A DNA stretch of 33,699 nt, taken from NCBI GenBank assembly GCA_937928005.1, contig CALFVD010000095.1, forward strand, positions 1 through 33,699. The letters are read 5' to 3'. This DNA is from an uncultured Neomegalonema sp. GTDB taxonomy: Bacteria; Pseudomonadota; Alphaproteobacteria; Rhodobacterales; Rhodobacteraceae. Every line of letters starts with the position of its first letter. The first letter of the stretch is position 1. The position numbers and the translations under genes were made by a program. The notes beneath the pieces were generated by a model. That model made no database searches and was not told where the DNA came from. It was given only the letters and a program-made list of their open reading frames with translations. Positions 1 to 7,085 of the stretch are shown in pieces.

Positions 1-765
1 CACTCTTCCGCCATACTGAAGCAACAGGATTATTTTCAGCATTTTCCATTGCTTCACGACTTTCCTTGGTTGGCAGAGATTCTTCGTAAACCTTTTGCCT
101 ACTAAAATCATCTTCTTCGGCTATCTTTATGGTTACGATAATTTTAATAATCATCCGACCTCCCAGCCCACCGGCAATTTTCTATTTACGAATTCATTAG
201 TGTCTAGTATGGGTTCAAGTCAATCAGCGCCGGTACAACAAGTCGTCAATACCATAGAACAATTTGGTTATCATCCCGCCACAGTGTTCAAATTCTTCGT
301 CGTCATCGGCATTATCGCCGGTGTTACTATCATTGCTTTGGCAATTTGGAGGCATAAAAAGGCACTGGAGGTCAGTGCTCCTCTTCGGGCTGCCAAAGTC
401 CTACGCAAAGCAACCCAACAAGATGCATACATCGAGTATGCCCAAACCAGGTCACCACAACCTGCCGCCACGATGCCTAGCCCTCCGCCACCACCACCAC
501 CACCGCCACCACCACCAACGGTTACTTCCATCAATGAAAACCCTGCAGCAATGGGTTTTCTTCCTAACCATTATCCTCCCTCTCTTCACAACAATCATAT
601 GGTGCCTTCTATCCCGACCTATCCGAACCAGCCTAACTCAGTTCACCATGGCAACAATGGCATGGTCAGCCAACCCTGTTCCGTCTCTCATCCGCATCCA
701 CAATGAGAACTTGGCAAATCCGTCACTCTGCGCTTCTATCCAACCGTTGCACTTCAAACCTGAAT
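1..765. other. AT-richer segment unlike the rest of the window
   Basis: Base composition here is clearly lower in GC than in the bacterial sequence that starts near 765-770, and codon use in the one long ORF is unlike that of the neighbours (many Asn, His, Pro and Ser codons, little Ala, Gly or Arg bias). Homology to BenE begins abruptly at the right edge without an upstream remnant. Bases 1-208 hold no other convincing gene. It is either a horizontally acquired or inserted piece, or a foreign read joined at a contig end. The sequence alone cannot decide, although the position at the window edge favours an assembly chimera. Confidence 0.6.
209..706 (+). CDS. Single-TM, proline-rich protein of unknown family, virus/eukaryote-like
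   Basis: I do not recognise the family. The 165-residue product from the ATG at 209 begins Met-Gly-Ser-Ser-Gln-Ser, which fits the eukaryotic N-myristoylation pattern (Gly2, small residue at position 6). A hydrophobic helix follows at about residues 28-48 and ends in Trp-Arg-His-Lys-Lys. Next come an alanine-rich charged stretch, an uninterrupted run of twelve or more prolines, and an Asn/His/Pro/Ser-rich tail. The frame stays open upstream to an ATG at 95, but that adds an unremarkable low-complexity leader, so I prefer 209 for the myristoylation-like start. The style suggests a small membrane protein of a eukaryotic virus or host rather than a bacterium; this is inference from composition only. 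No Shine-Dalgarno sequence is evident. Confidence 0.4.
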   Translation: MGSSQSAPVQQVVNTIEQFGYHPATVFKFFVVIGIIAGVTIIALAIWRHKKALEVSAPLRAAKVLRKATQQDAYIEYAQTRSPQPAATMPSPPPPPPPPPPPPTVTSINENPAAMGFLPNHYPPSLHNNHMVPSIPTYPNQPNSVHHGNNGMVSQPCSVSHPHPQ

Positions 766-1063
766 CTACCGGGCGGCGGTGGTGGCGGGGTTGGGGTATA
801 TCGTGCTGGGACTGTTATCGGGCGCCGTGACGGGGTTCGTGACGCTGGCGCCGGGGGTGCTGGTGGAGGCGGTGGCGGGGCTGGCACTGATCCCGGCGTT
901 CTCAGGGGCGATTGTGGCGGCATTCGAGCGGGTGGAAACACGGGAGGCGGCGGCAGTGACGTTTCTGGCCTCGGCATCCGGGCTGGCGCTGTTGGGGATT
1001 TCAGGGGCGTTTTGGGGGCTGATTGCTGGAGGTGCGGTGATGGTGGTACGGGGGTGGCGATAG
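764..1063 (+). pseudogene. benE: BenE-family benzoate/H+ symporter, 3' fragment
   Basis: The frame ending at the TAG at 1061-1063 encodes about 95-99 residues of hydrophobic, Ala/Gly-rich sequence. It has the hallmarks of the last part of BenE transporters: a VEAVAGLALIPAF-type helix, a charged loop with Glu-Arg-Val-Glu-Thr-Arg-Glu, then TFLASASGLALLGISGAFWGL. Family members are roughly 390-400 residues, so only the C-terminal quarter is present. The nearest in-frame start is a GTG at 779 inside a helix, and an in-frame stop lies at 761-763. The upstream three quarters of the gene are replaced by the unrelated AT-richer segment. The fragment is convergent with the toxin-like gene, 9 bases away. 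As a truncated inner-membrane protein it should be non-functional unless the junction is artefactual. Confidence 0.7.
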
Positions 1064-1072
1064 AAACTATTT

Positions 1073-1486
1073 TCAACCGTGTTTGTAGACAGAAAAATTG
1101 TGATCTATAAAAAGCACATGGAAGACACGCTCATCGCGATAACCTACAATTGGTTTCTTGCCATTATATCTAAGTGCGAGAATCGTAACATCATCAGTGA
1201 CGGCATTAGGCAGGGCCGGGTTAACCGCACTCTGTGCTATCGTTTCTGTGCCGATTCCATGACGAGGCGATTGTCTGATGTCGCGCCAATTCGTACGACT
1301 TAATAGAAATAGACGTTTGGCCAAAGCTGATCTATCTGAATCATTACAACAATTTACACTATATCCACTTCCATCTTTCATATGCTCGAAAGAAAAAATA
1401 GGAGGTAACCCATCAGGGTTTGATGGTGCCGAAGATCCTGGCTTTCCACGCTGAAAAGGGCTTTTTGTATTTCTCGGTTTACGCAT
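1073..1486 (-). CDS. Putative toxin partner of a Panacea (SocA/DUF4065) antitoxin
   Basis: The 137-residue basic, soluble protein starts with a Lys/Arg/Ser/Pro-rich tail. Its body carries a Cys-Cys pair, a Ser/Thr-rich segment with Arg-His-Gly-Ile-Gly-Thr-Glu, and a C-terminal region with RYNGKKPIVGYRD and FHVLFIDHNFSVY. It follows the Panacea-domain gene with an 8-base overlap (ATG at 1486, upstream stop at 1479-1481), the tight coupling expected of a toxin-antitoxin operon. Panacea antitoxins are known to pair with many unrelated toxin folds, so the toxin role here is assigned by context, not by a recognised catalytic motif. The conserved-looking C-terminal half suggests a real family. It converges on the benE fragment. 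No autonomous promoter is evident. Confidence 0.6.
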   Translation of the reverse strand: MRKPRNTKSPFQRGKPGSSAPSNPDGLPPIFSFEHMKDGSGYSVNCCNDSDRSALAKRLFLLSRTNWRDIRQSPRHGIGTETIAQSAVNPALPNAVTDDVTILALRYNGKKPIVGYRDERVFHVLFIDHNFSVYKHG

Positions 1487-1958
1487 GATAGGCTGCGGTA
1501 TAATCTTCGTCTATTTCCCCCAAAAAGAAATCTCGTAATGCACCATTGGAAATCGTCTTATTATCCTTAGAATAAGCCATGAGCCAAGGCTGTTCTTCGT
1601 GCGTCATATTTCTCAATTTCCATGCAGAATACTGACCATAAAAATCGTACACATCGTCCAAGACACGACGGTCATTGGCATCGAATTTCTCGAAGTCAAA
1701 GCTTGAAACCGATGGGATCGCATCGGCACCGTAATTCTTGTATTTACGATAGAGGCGCGGGACGACGGGACCGTGAAGCCATGCTTCGATAGGGTCGTTG
1801 AAAAGCGGCTTAGTGTCATCTGATCGAACAGCTGCAATCAATCCAGCTCCATAATAGCAAAGCTTCTGGAGTTTGAGGTTCGACAGAAAATCACCATATT
1901 CTGGATTTGCACGAGCAAGGAAGAAATTTGCTACATCGTCAGATTCGTACGTGTGCAT
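1479..1958 (-). CDS. Panacea-domain (SocA-like, DUF4065) antitoxin
   Basis: The 159-residue product has the Panacea signature: an N-terminal DDVANFFLARA helix, then SNLKLQKLCYYGAGL at about residues 25-40, and PIEAWLHGPVVPRLYRKYKNYG at about residues 57-80. This is the same order as in SocA and the PanA antitoxins. Known members neutralise diverse toxins directly, and SocA acts as a proteolytic adaptor. The frame is open to a TTG at 1973, but the ATG at 1958 is preceded by AAAGG at good spacing and matches the usual family N-terminus, so I chose it. It lies first in a two-gene operon, overlapping the putative toxin by 8 bases. Regulation of the pair by the antitoxin is plausible but not visible. 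Confidence 0.8.
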   Translation of the reverse strand: MHTYESDDVANFFLARANPEYGDFLSNLKLQKLCYYGAGLIAAVRSDDTKPLFNDPIEAWLHGPVVPRLYRKYKNYGADAIPSVSSFDFEKFDANDRRVLDDVYDFYGQYSAWKLRNMTHEEQPWLMAYSKDNKTISNGALRDFFLGEIDEDYTAAYHA

Positions 1959-2053
1959 CGCAAAACCTTTCAAATGTCAATCAGTATATAATATCTGAAA
2001 CCTTCATCTCGGTAAACATCGAATTGGGCAGCGATGCGACACTGATCCGCTTA

Positions 2054-2083
2054 TAAAAAAGACCCCGTAGCGGGGCTACGGGG
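2054..2083 (-). terminator. Intrinsic terminator downstream of the Lrp-family gene
   Basis: A perfect 8-bp stem (CCCCGTAG / CTACGGGG, 2063-2070 and 2076-2083) with a 5-base loop is followed, reading the minus strand, by TCTTTTTT. This is a classical Rho-independent terminator. It sits about 150 bases past the stop of the leftward-transcribed Lrp gene and separates it from the toxin-antitoxin operon upstream region. The stretch between (2084-2236) shows no other gene I can support. Confidence 0.8.
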
Positions 2084-2236
2084 CGAGTGTGGCGGTGGAT
2101 CGAGAACAATGCGCCTTTGCTATTGTTCGCATTATGTTCTTATGGCGGCTTTGCAGCGCGCGGTCAAGGAAAAGTTTGTGGTTTGTTCGATAAAACGCAT
2201 TGTCTTTGAGAGCCGCGCTGCGTGCGATTTTTGGCT

Positions 2237-2710
2237 TCAGCTCTCGTGCATCTGGATGGCGGTGACGTCTTTTACGGTATCCATGACGGCGAAGGAGTGA
2301 GTATGCATCATATGGGGCAGTTTGGCGATCTTCTCGCCGTAGATCGCGCGGTAATGGGCGAGGTCGCGGGTACGGACGGTCAGGAGGTAATCGAACGATC
2401 CGGCGACCATCAGACAGGTCTGGATTTCGGGGATATCGCGGACGGCATCGTCGAATTCCTGCAACGAGGTATCACTGGTACGGGACAAGACAACCTGTAC
2501 GACGGTGACATGTTCGCGGCCCACCTTTTGGGGATCGAGGATGGCACGATAGCCGCCGATAATTCCGGCGCGCTCTAGGCGGCGAACGCGCTCGGCACAG
2601 GGGGTTTTCGTAAGGTTAATGCGAGCGGCAAGCTCGACAATGGAGAGCCGACCATCGGCTTGTAGCACATCGAGAATGCGGCGGTCGATGGCGTCTAATT
2701 CTCTAGCCAT
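2237..2710 (-). CDS. Lrp/AsnC-family transcriptional regulator
   Basis: The protein has 157 residues from the ATG at 2710. The N-terminal winged HTH (IDRRILDVLQADGRLSIVEL, then AARINLTKTPCAERVRRLE with the recognition helix, about residues 5-50) is followed by a RAM ligand-binding domain from about residue 65, including EIQTCLMVAGSFDYLLTVRTRDL and a C-terminal THSFAVMDTVKD. Length and domain order are typical for feast/famine regulators, which form octamers or dimers and respond to amino acids; the effector cannot be read from the sequence. The frame stays open to 2761, but that extension runs through repeat copy R1, so the later ATG is preferred. R1 therefore occupies the leader and probable promoter region. 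The target gene may be unlinked. Confidence 0.9.
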   Translation of the reverse strand: MARELDAIDRRILDVLQADGRLSIVELAARINLTKTPCAERVRRLERAGIIGGYRAILDPQKVGREHVTVVQVVLSRTSDTSLQEFDDAVRDIPEIQTCLMVAGSFDYLLTVRTRDLAHYRAIYGEKIAKLPHMMHTHSFAVMDTVKDVTAIQMHES

Positions 2711-2727
2711 GAAATAATATTTCCTGT

Positions 2728-2822
2728 GGCGATTCTGCGATAAACTTGAGCCATATTTCACGCCAAGAGCCGCGCAAAATATGGCGCTTGGTGTTTCAGG
2801 ATAATCGCAATTCGCTTTAGCG
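2728..2822. repeat. Dispersed palindromic repeat, copy R1
   Basis: This full-length copy of the ~95-bp intergenic family has outer arms TGCGATAAACTTGAG and a complementary TTCAGGATAATCGCA near the right end, and an inner stem CCATATTT / AAATATGG flanking CGCCAAGAGCCGCGC. It lies immediately upstream of the Lrp start codon and must form part of its leader or promoter. Confidence 0.85.
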
Positions 2823-2969
2823 TTTCAACAGAGCCAATTCATCTACCGTATCAAAAGCCAACAACCAGCCTTTTTTCCTATCACAAACTTCTGGTCGTCT
2901 GTTTTTTGTTGCGGGGAACACCGCAACTTGTTTCTTGGGTTTGCGCGGGGAATGACAGGCGAGACGATT

Positions 2970-3692
2970 ATGAAACTGACGGATTACAAGGCGCTGACCT
3001 TCGATGTGTATGGCACGTTGATCGACTGGGAATCGGGGATGGTGGCGGGGTTGGAGCCGCTGACGAAAGCCGTGTCGCGCAGCCTGTCACGGGATGATAT
3101 CTTGGAGGCCCATGCGTTCCATGAATCGACAACACAGGCGCAGACGCCCGGCAAACGGTATTCGGATGTGCTGGCGACGGTGTACCGACGGTTGGGCGAG
3201 GAATGGGGGGTGGCAGTATCTTGGGAAGATTGCCTCGCCTATGGGGCATCGGTGAAAGATTGGCCTGCATTTGCGGATTCGGTGGAGGCGCTGGCGTATT
3301 TGCGAGAGCATTACATGCTCGTGGTCCTGTCGAATGTGGATAATGCGAGTTTTGCGGCGTCGGATGCGCGGCTGGGGCGGCCCTTCCATGCGGTCTATAC
3401 GGCGGAGGATGCGGGGTCGTACAAGCCCGATGACCGGAATTTTTCGTATATGCTGGGCAATCTGGCGCGATTGGGCATCTGTAAGGGCGATATCCTGCAT
3501 ACGGCGGAGAGCATGTTTCACGACCATGGCCCCGCAAACCGGCATGGGCTGGCGAATTGTCATATCTTCCGCCGCCATGACAGGCCGGGCTTTGGTGCGA
3601 CGATGAATCCTGGCGATATGCCGGAGGTGGGGGCGCGGTTCAACTCGATGGCGGAGATGGTAGCGGCGCATCGGTCAGAACTGAAAACCTGA
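2970..3692 (+). CDS. Haloacid dehalogenase, type II (HAD superfamily)
   Basis: The protein has 240 residues from the ATG at 2970. HAD motif I is FDVYGTLIDWE with the nucleophile Asp at about residue 12. Motif II is VVLSNVDN near the middle, and motif III is the Lys in SYKPDDRNF. The C-terminal HDHGPANRHGL and the conserved FRRHDRPGFGA region match the type II (S)-2-haloacid dehalogenase branch. Family enzymes displace halide from 2-haloalkanoates by way of an aspartyl ester, but many members act on other substrates, so the physiological substrate is uncertain. Upstream in-frame ATGs at 2928 and 2952 exist; 2970 aligns with the usual N-terminus and has a GGCGAG-like ribosome site. The gene is probably monocistronic; a glycosyltransferase follows after about 120 bases. 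Confidence 0.85.
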   Translation: MKLTDYKALTFDVYGTLIDWESGMVAGLEPLTKAVSRSLSRDDILEAHAFHESTTQAQTPGKRYSDVLATVYRRLGEEWGVAVSWEDCLAYGASVKDWPAFADSVEALAYLREHYMLVVLSNVDNASFAASDARLGRPFHAVYTAEDAGSYKPDDRNFSYMLGNLARLGICKGDILHTAESMFHDHGPANRHGLANCHIFRRHDRPGFGATMNPGDMPEVGARFNSMAEMVAAHRSELKT

Positions 3693-3810
3693 ACTTCACG
3701 CAACCGCAAAAAAATCTTACCGGATACTGCATTTCTGGCGCTTGAAATCAAAAAATACTGATTTAAAGTCGTGTCCCATCTTAGAACAATCTCTTCGAGG
3801 AGGGTGGGCG

Positions 3811-4932
3811 ATGCGTAGGAAGGATGCGCCGCCGACGGTCTGTCTCAACATGATCGTCAAAGACGAGGCGCACGTCATCGAACGATGCCTGAACGATGTC
3901 AAACCGCTGATCGATGCTTGGTGCATCGTGGATACCGGCTCGACGGATGGCACGCAGGAGATTATTCGGCGCGTCATGGCCGATGTTCCGGGGGCGCTGC
4001 ACGAGCGGCCATGGAAGAATTTCGGCCATAACCGGACTGAGGCGATCCAACTGGCGGGTGGAATGGCCGATTATATCCTGACCATTGATGCCGACGAGAC
4101 GCTAGATCGGGCGGACGGGTTCGATTGGAGCGGGTTGACCGGCGATGCGTTGCTGATCGAAAAACGGCGAGGAACGCGGCGATACCGGGTGATAAATCTG
4201 GTACGCGACGGGCTGGACTGGGCATGGGTCGGGGCGGTGCATGAAGTGTTGGATAGCCCGCATCATATCGCAGTGCAGCCCATCAATGGCATCGCCATCC
4301 GCTCGCCGCGTGAAGGGGCGCGGGCGCGTGATCCACTGACGTTTCGGCGCGATGCGGTGATGCTGGAGGCGGCATTACTGGAAGACCCGAACAATACGCG
4401 CAACGTGTTCTACCTCGCACAATCATACCGTGATGCGGAGGAATATGATCTGGCGCTGCGGTATTATCGGCAACGAGCGACAATGGGCGTATGGGCGGAG
4501 GAGGTGTTCTGCTCGCTCTATCAGGCGGCGCGAATGATGGTGATGCTAGGGCAGCCCGCACCGGAATGTGTAGAGGCGTTCCTGATGGCGCATGAACATA
4601 CGCCCCGGCGGGCAGAACCGCTGTTCGAGGTGGGGATGTATTATGCGCGGCGGCGACAATGGGCCTCCGCATGGCTGTTTCTGGAAAGGGCGGCCGCTTT
4701 GCCTTTGCCAGATGACCTGATCCTGTTCGTTGAGGCGGATATCTATGCGTGGCGGGCGCTGATGGAAGCGGCGGTCGCGGCCTATTGGATTGGTGAGCAT
4801 GGGGCCGCGATGACGCTGAACCAGCGGTTGCTGGATAGCGGGACATTGCCGGAGCAATATCGGGAGACGGTTGTGCGAAACCTGTCGCTCAGTGCGGATT
4901 TTATGAGTGAGGGAGAGCGGCGGGTGGGGTGA
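3811..4932 (+). CDS. Family 2 glycosyltransferase with TPR-like C-terminal half
   Basis: The protein has 373 residues from the ATG at 3811. Residues ~9-50 (CLNMIVKDEAHVIERCL, then IVDTGSTDGTQEI) are the GT-A nucleotide-sugar-binding start of family 2, and the metal-binding DxD-type motif appears as TIDADET near residue 90. The region from about residue 185 on is helical and repetitive (FYLAQSYRDAEEYDLALRYYR and similar), like the tetratricopeptide repeats fused to this GT2 subgroup. The start is fixed by GAGGAGG at about 3797-3803 upstream of the ATG; the frame opens at 3742 without such a site. The likely role is sugar transfer in surface polysaccharide or protein glycosylation, with acceptor unknown. 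The gene stands alone, followed by two repeat copies. Confidence 0.85.
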   Translation: MRRKDAPPTVCLNMIVKDEAHVIERCLNDVKPLIDAWCIVDTGSTDGTQEIIRRVMADVPGALHERPWKNFGHNRTEAIQLAGGMADYILTIDADETLDRADGFDWSGLTGDALLIEKRRGTRRYRVINLVRDGLDWAWVGAVHEVLDSPHHIAVQPINGIAIRSPREGARARDPLTFRRDAVMLEAALLEDPNNTRNVFYLAQSYRDAEEYDLALRYYRQRATMGVWAEEVFCSLYQAARMMVMLGQPAPECVEAFLMAHEHTPRRAEPLFEVGMYYARRRQWASAWLFLERAAALPLPDDLILFVEADIYAWRALMEAAVAAYWIGEHGAAMTLNQRLLDSGTLPEQYRETVVRNLSLSADFMSEGERRVG

Positions 4933-4935
4933 CGC

Positions 4936-5033
4936 TATAGCCATTTGCGATAAACCTGAGCCATGTTTCGCGCCAAGACTTGCACGAAACATGGCGCTTG
5001 GTGATTCAGGGTAATCGCAATGCGCTTTATAAG
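4936..5033. repeat. Dispersed palindromic repeat, copy R2
   Basis: This full-length copy has left arm AGCCATTTGCGATAAACCTG and right arm TTCAGGGTAATCGCA. Its inner stem CCATGTTTCG / CGAAACATGG is perfectly paired over 10 bp. Relative to R1 the stem carries paired changes on both sides, so complementarity is kept. It starts right after the glycosyltransferase stop and is followed without a gap by R3. Confidence 0.85.
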
Positions 5034-5123
5034 CGATTTGCACATTTGTTGAATCAGGTTTCCCGCCAAGATTCGCGTGAAACCTGATGCTTTATGGATC
5101 AACGTTTGCGCAATTCGCTTTAA
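5032..5123. repeat. Dispersed palindromic repeat, copy R3 (diverged subfamily)
   Basis: This diverged copy is in tandem with R2. It begins AGCGATTTGCACATTTGTTG and ends GCGCAATTCGCTTTAA. The inner stem is ATCAGGTTTC / GAAACCTGAT, different in sequence from R1 and R2 but again fully complementary over 10 bp. Its left half resembles R6 (19069) more than the main family. It lies between convergent genes. Confidence 0.75.
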
Positions 5124-5227
5124 TTGCCCTTGAGCAATACATCATCATGCTGGGTCGGGAATTGCCACGGCAATCGCTTGAAAGAACTGTCACTGCTCCG
5201 CACGTGATGCCGGGGCATAGGTCGGGC

Positions 5228-5626
5228 TTACGAAAAGAAACCCACCGCATAAAAGCCCGCCGCCGCCGAGATGGCGCTGACACCTACGCCCCATGCGATA
5301 TCGACGATGAGCATGGACCATTTCCAATCTTTCATAATCGACATGGAAGTCGCCTCGTAGGTGCCGTAGCCCAAGAGACCAAGGAACGCGCCGTTGATGA
5401 GAGCGGGGGCGACTTCGCCTGCGTTCAACGCAGGGATGACGGCGAACCAGACGATGCCCAGCGCATAGATGAAATAAAAGCCGCCCGCGACGCCCATCAA
5501 CGGGTCTTCGCGCATCAGATGGCCGATCCGCTTGCGGAAGAAAGGACCAATGAAGGTTTTGAGCCAAATCGCGTCAAGACCGAGAAAGACCACGGCGGTA
5601 ACGATGCAGGCGATAAGGGTTTCCAT
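5228..5626 (-). CDS. DUF2177-family membrane protein
   Basis: The protein has 132 residues with about four hydrophobic helices: an N-terminal ACIVTAVVFLGLDAIWL segment, then FIGPFFRKRIGHLM, GGFYFIYALGIVWFAVIPAL, INGAFLGLLGYGTYEATSMSIM and a C-terminal VDIAWGVGVSAISAAAGFYA helix. The GLDAIWL...GYGTYEATSMS...W pattern is characteristic of DUF2177, small inner-membrane proteins of unknown function. I chose the ATG at 5626 because family proteins start with a short polar end directly before the first helix; the frame extends to 5644. No operon partner is apparent: the flanks are repeats on one side and a small membrane protein gene on the other. Confidence 0.8.
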   Translation of the reverse strand: METLIACIVTAVVFLGLDAIWLKTFIGPFFRKRIGHLMREDPLMGVAGGFYFIYALGIVWFAVIPALNAGEVAPALINGAFLGLLGYGTYEATSMSIMKDWKWSMLIVDIAWGVGVSAISAAAGFYAVGFFS

Positions 5627-5691
5627 GATCCATCTCCATTTCAAGGAGCGTCACATAGCGCCGAGAATACAAATGTAAAATTTACATTAAA

Positions 5692-5985
5692 TTAACTAAG
5701 AACTTCGTAATAATTTCTACACATTTGAATTGTCAAAAAGCATAGCGCCAATATGAATGATATTATCATTCCCTCTCTGTCAGCACTTAGCGCGCCCATT
5801 TGACTATTCTTTAGCCCACATACTTTAACGATTAACAATAACAAGAACAATATGCCTATAGTTAAGCAAATCATTGATGATATAGATCGTCCTAAATCCT
5901 CAAAACTCGAAGATTTAGAGTAATCTAACCATCCGTATGCTGCGCCATTTACAACTCCAGCTCCAACGATAGCAATATTTTTCAA
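5692..5985 (-). CDS. Small membrane protein, unknown
   Basis: The 97-residue ORF begins at a TTG. It has a hydrophobic N-terminus, a Ser/Asp-rich segment, a strong central helix (SMICLTIGILFLLLLIVKV) and a C-terminal helix (MIISFILALCFLTIQMC), so two or three membrane spans are likely. The region is AT-richer than its surroundings and codon use is atypical, suggesting recent acquisition or relaxed constraint. I do not recognise the family. It lies in the interval where the major capsid gene would be expected if GTA order continued leftward, but nothing in it resembles a capsid. The start and even the coding status are uncertain. Confidence 0.4.
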   Translation of the reverse strand: MKNIAIVGAGVVNGAAYGWLDYSKSSSFEDLGRSISSMICLTIGILFLLLLIVKVCGLKNSQMGALSADREGMIISFILALCFLTIQMCRNYYEVLS

Positions 5986-6021
5986 AGTAAGATCTCGTGC
6001 AAGTTTTTCAGAGAATCAAGA

Positions 6022-6264
6022 TCAACCCACTTTTTGGAGCAAGTTTGACACTATCGCATATGATACGGCAGCGGTTGCAAATATACACACTACAGGAGCG
6101 TTAGCAGCAGATGCTCCCATTGCCGCTCCAACAGCCGCCAGAAAAGCATCTCTGATATTTGATGTCATAGCCATGAACGAAACCACTCCAATTGCGAGCG
6201 CAGTAGCACTAGTCTTAGAGTGTAGCTCGTGAGGGTTGACAACCCGTTGCTGGGATGCGGACAT
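6022..6264 (-). CDS. Small two-TM protein, unknown
   Basis: The protein has 80 residues from the ATG at 6264 (a GGAG sits about 9 bases upstream; the frame is open to a GTG at 6300). It has a polar N-terminus, then two hydrophobic segments (SATALAIGVVSFMAM, and APVVCIFATAAVSYAIVSNLL) around an Ala/Gly-rich middle, and a short basic end. The size and topology would suit a holin or a small stress membrane protein, but there is no family signature and I make no call. Its leader contains ACATATTCCATA, the 12-mer also present upstream of the portal and large terminase genes, so it may share their regulation. It is AT-richer than the conserved neighbours. Confidence 0.45.
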   Translation of the reverse strand: MSASQQRVVNPHELHSKTSATALAIGVVSFMAMTSNIRDAFLAAVGAAMGASAANAPVVCIFATAAVSYAIVSNLLQKVG

Positions 6265-6279
6265 CAATGAGGTCTCCAT

Positions 6280-6291
6280 ACATATTCCATA
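6280..6291. promoter_or_regulatory. Possible third copy of the GTA-linked operator core
   Basis: ACATATTCCATA here is identical to the core at 13044-13055 and 21774-21785, with a nearby GCGTCAC resembling the ACGTCAC of the portal site. The palindromic partner arm is poor, and the element lies only ~16 bases from the downstream start codon, so the match is weaker than the other two. Confidence 0.35.
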
Positions 6292-6449
6292 CAGCGTCAC
6301 ATTAGATTGCTACAACTCAGAGTCAACTATAACAAGGCACACTTCCCATTACGATACACAAAAAGTTTTATTTGTAAGAAATGCAACTTTATTGAACACT
6401 TTGCTTTGAAATCAATGAATATCCAATAGCTTATGACAACTGCTTGCAA

Positions 6450-6962
6450 TTAAGCAAAGGCACTGGCGGCGCTGCGGATGGCATCGGCGAGAGCCTTTGC
6501 ATCGGGGTTGGACGTTGGGGTCAGGCGCGCATGCTCGGCCATGGGGAAGGTAACGAGGCTAATCTCCCATAGCTCAATCTTCGTAAGGCGGCGGTTCGGC
6601 CCCGCACGGTCGGCGGTGATGGTGCGAAAACCGATGGAGAGGCCGTCGAGCGCCCCAGCATTAAGAAGCGTAGCAGCTTCGCGGCCCCGTGACAGGGCGG
6701 TGAGAAGACGGCCTTTAACGCGAAGGCCACGGGCATCTTCCTCAATGCTATCCCAGATACCGATGGGCTGGGCGGGGTCATGCTGCCACAGGAATTTCAC
6801 CGATGCAGAGCGGGCGCGCAGGGTCTCGGCAAACGCACCGGGGGCGACGATATCGCCGCTGCGGTCCGGCTCGCCAAATAGGGCGGCATAGCCCTCCACA
6901 TGACCTGACGCCGTGGTGGTAAGGTCGAGGGGGGCGAATTTAGTCTCGTAGGTTGGGGTCAT
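6450..6962 (-). CDS. HK97-family prohead protease, GTA type (g4-like)
   Basis: The protein has 170 residues from the ATG at 6962. It is the U35-type serine protease that trims scaffold and capsid in HK97-like heads. Visible signatures are GHVEGYAALFGEPDRSGDIVAPGAF near the N-terminus, the catalytic His in VKFLWQHDPAQPIG (about residue 62), the catalytic Ser in LDGLSIGFRT (about residue 113) and the WEISLVTFPM strand that precedes the C-terminus. The length matches GTA g4. The frame extends to 7013, but the ATG at 6962 gives the standard start and has GAAAG upstream, the same weak ribosome site as the portal gene. In known GTAs the portal precedes it directly and the capsid gene follows; here ~5 kb of unrelated genes intervene upstream and no capsid gene follows. 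Confidence 0.9.
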   Translation of the reverse strand: MTPTYETKFAPLDLTTTASGHVEGYAALFGEPDRSGDIVAPGAFAETLRARSASVKFLWQHDPAQPIGIWDSIEEDARGLRVKGRLLTALSRGREAATLLNAGALDGLSIGFRTITADRAGPNRRLTKIELWEISLVTFPMAEHARLTPTSNPDAKALADAIRSAASAFA

Positions 6963-7085
6963 TTTCGAGCTTTCGAGAAGGATGCAGAAACCCCTCACCC
7001 TGTCCTCACCCAAGGGGGAGGGCTCGCGGTATGCATGTATGCGCGGAAACAGGGAGAGCGATATAGGTTAGTTTCGGGCAGGGGA

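Noticed and set aside
703..1110. Glycine-rich ORF across the junction
   Set aside because: Out of frame with the benE fragment and composed of low-complexity Gly; a frame artefact of GC-rich DNA.
2109..2300. 63-codon plus-strand ORF
   Set aside because: No ribosome site, overlaps the Lrp 3' end in antisense, and has no recognisable features.
5692..6264. Small membrane genes left of the protease as a holin/capsid replacement
   Set aside because: Topology alone does not identify a holin and nothing resembles a capsid; kept as unknown proteins.
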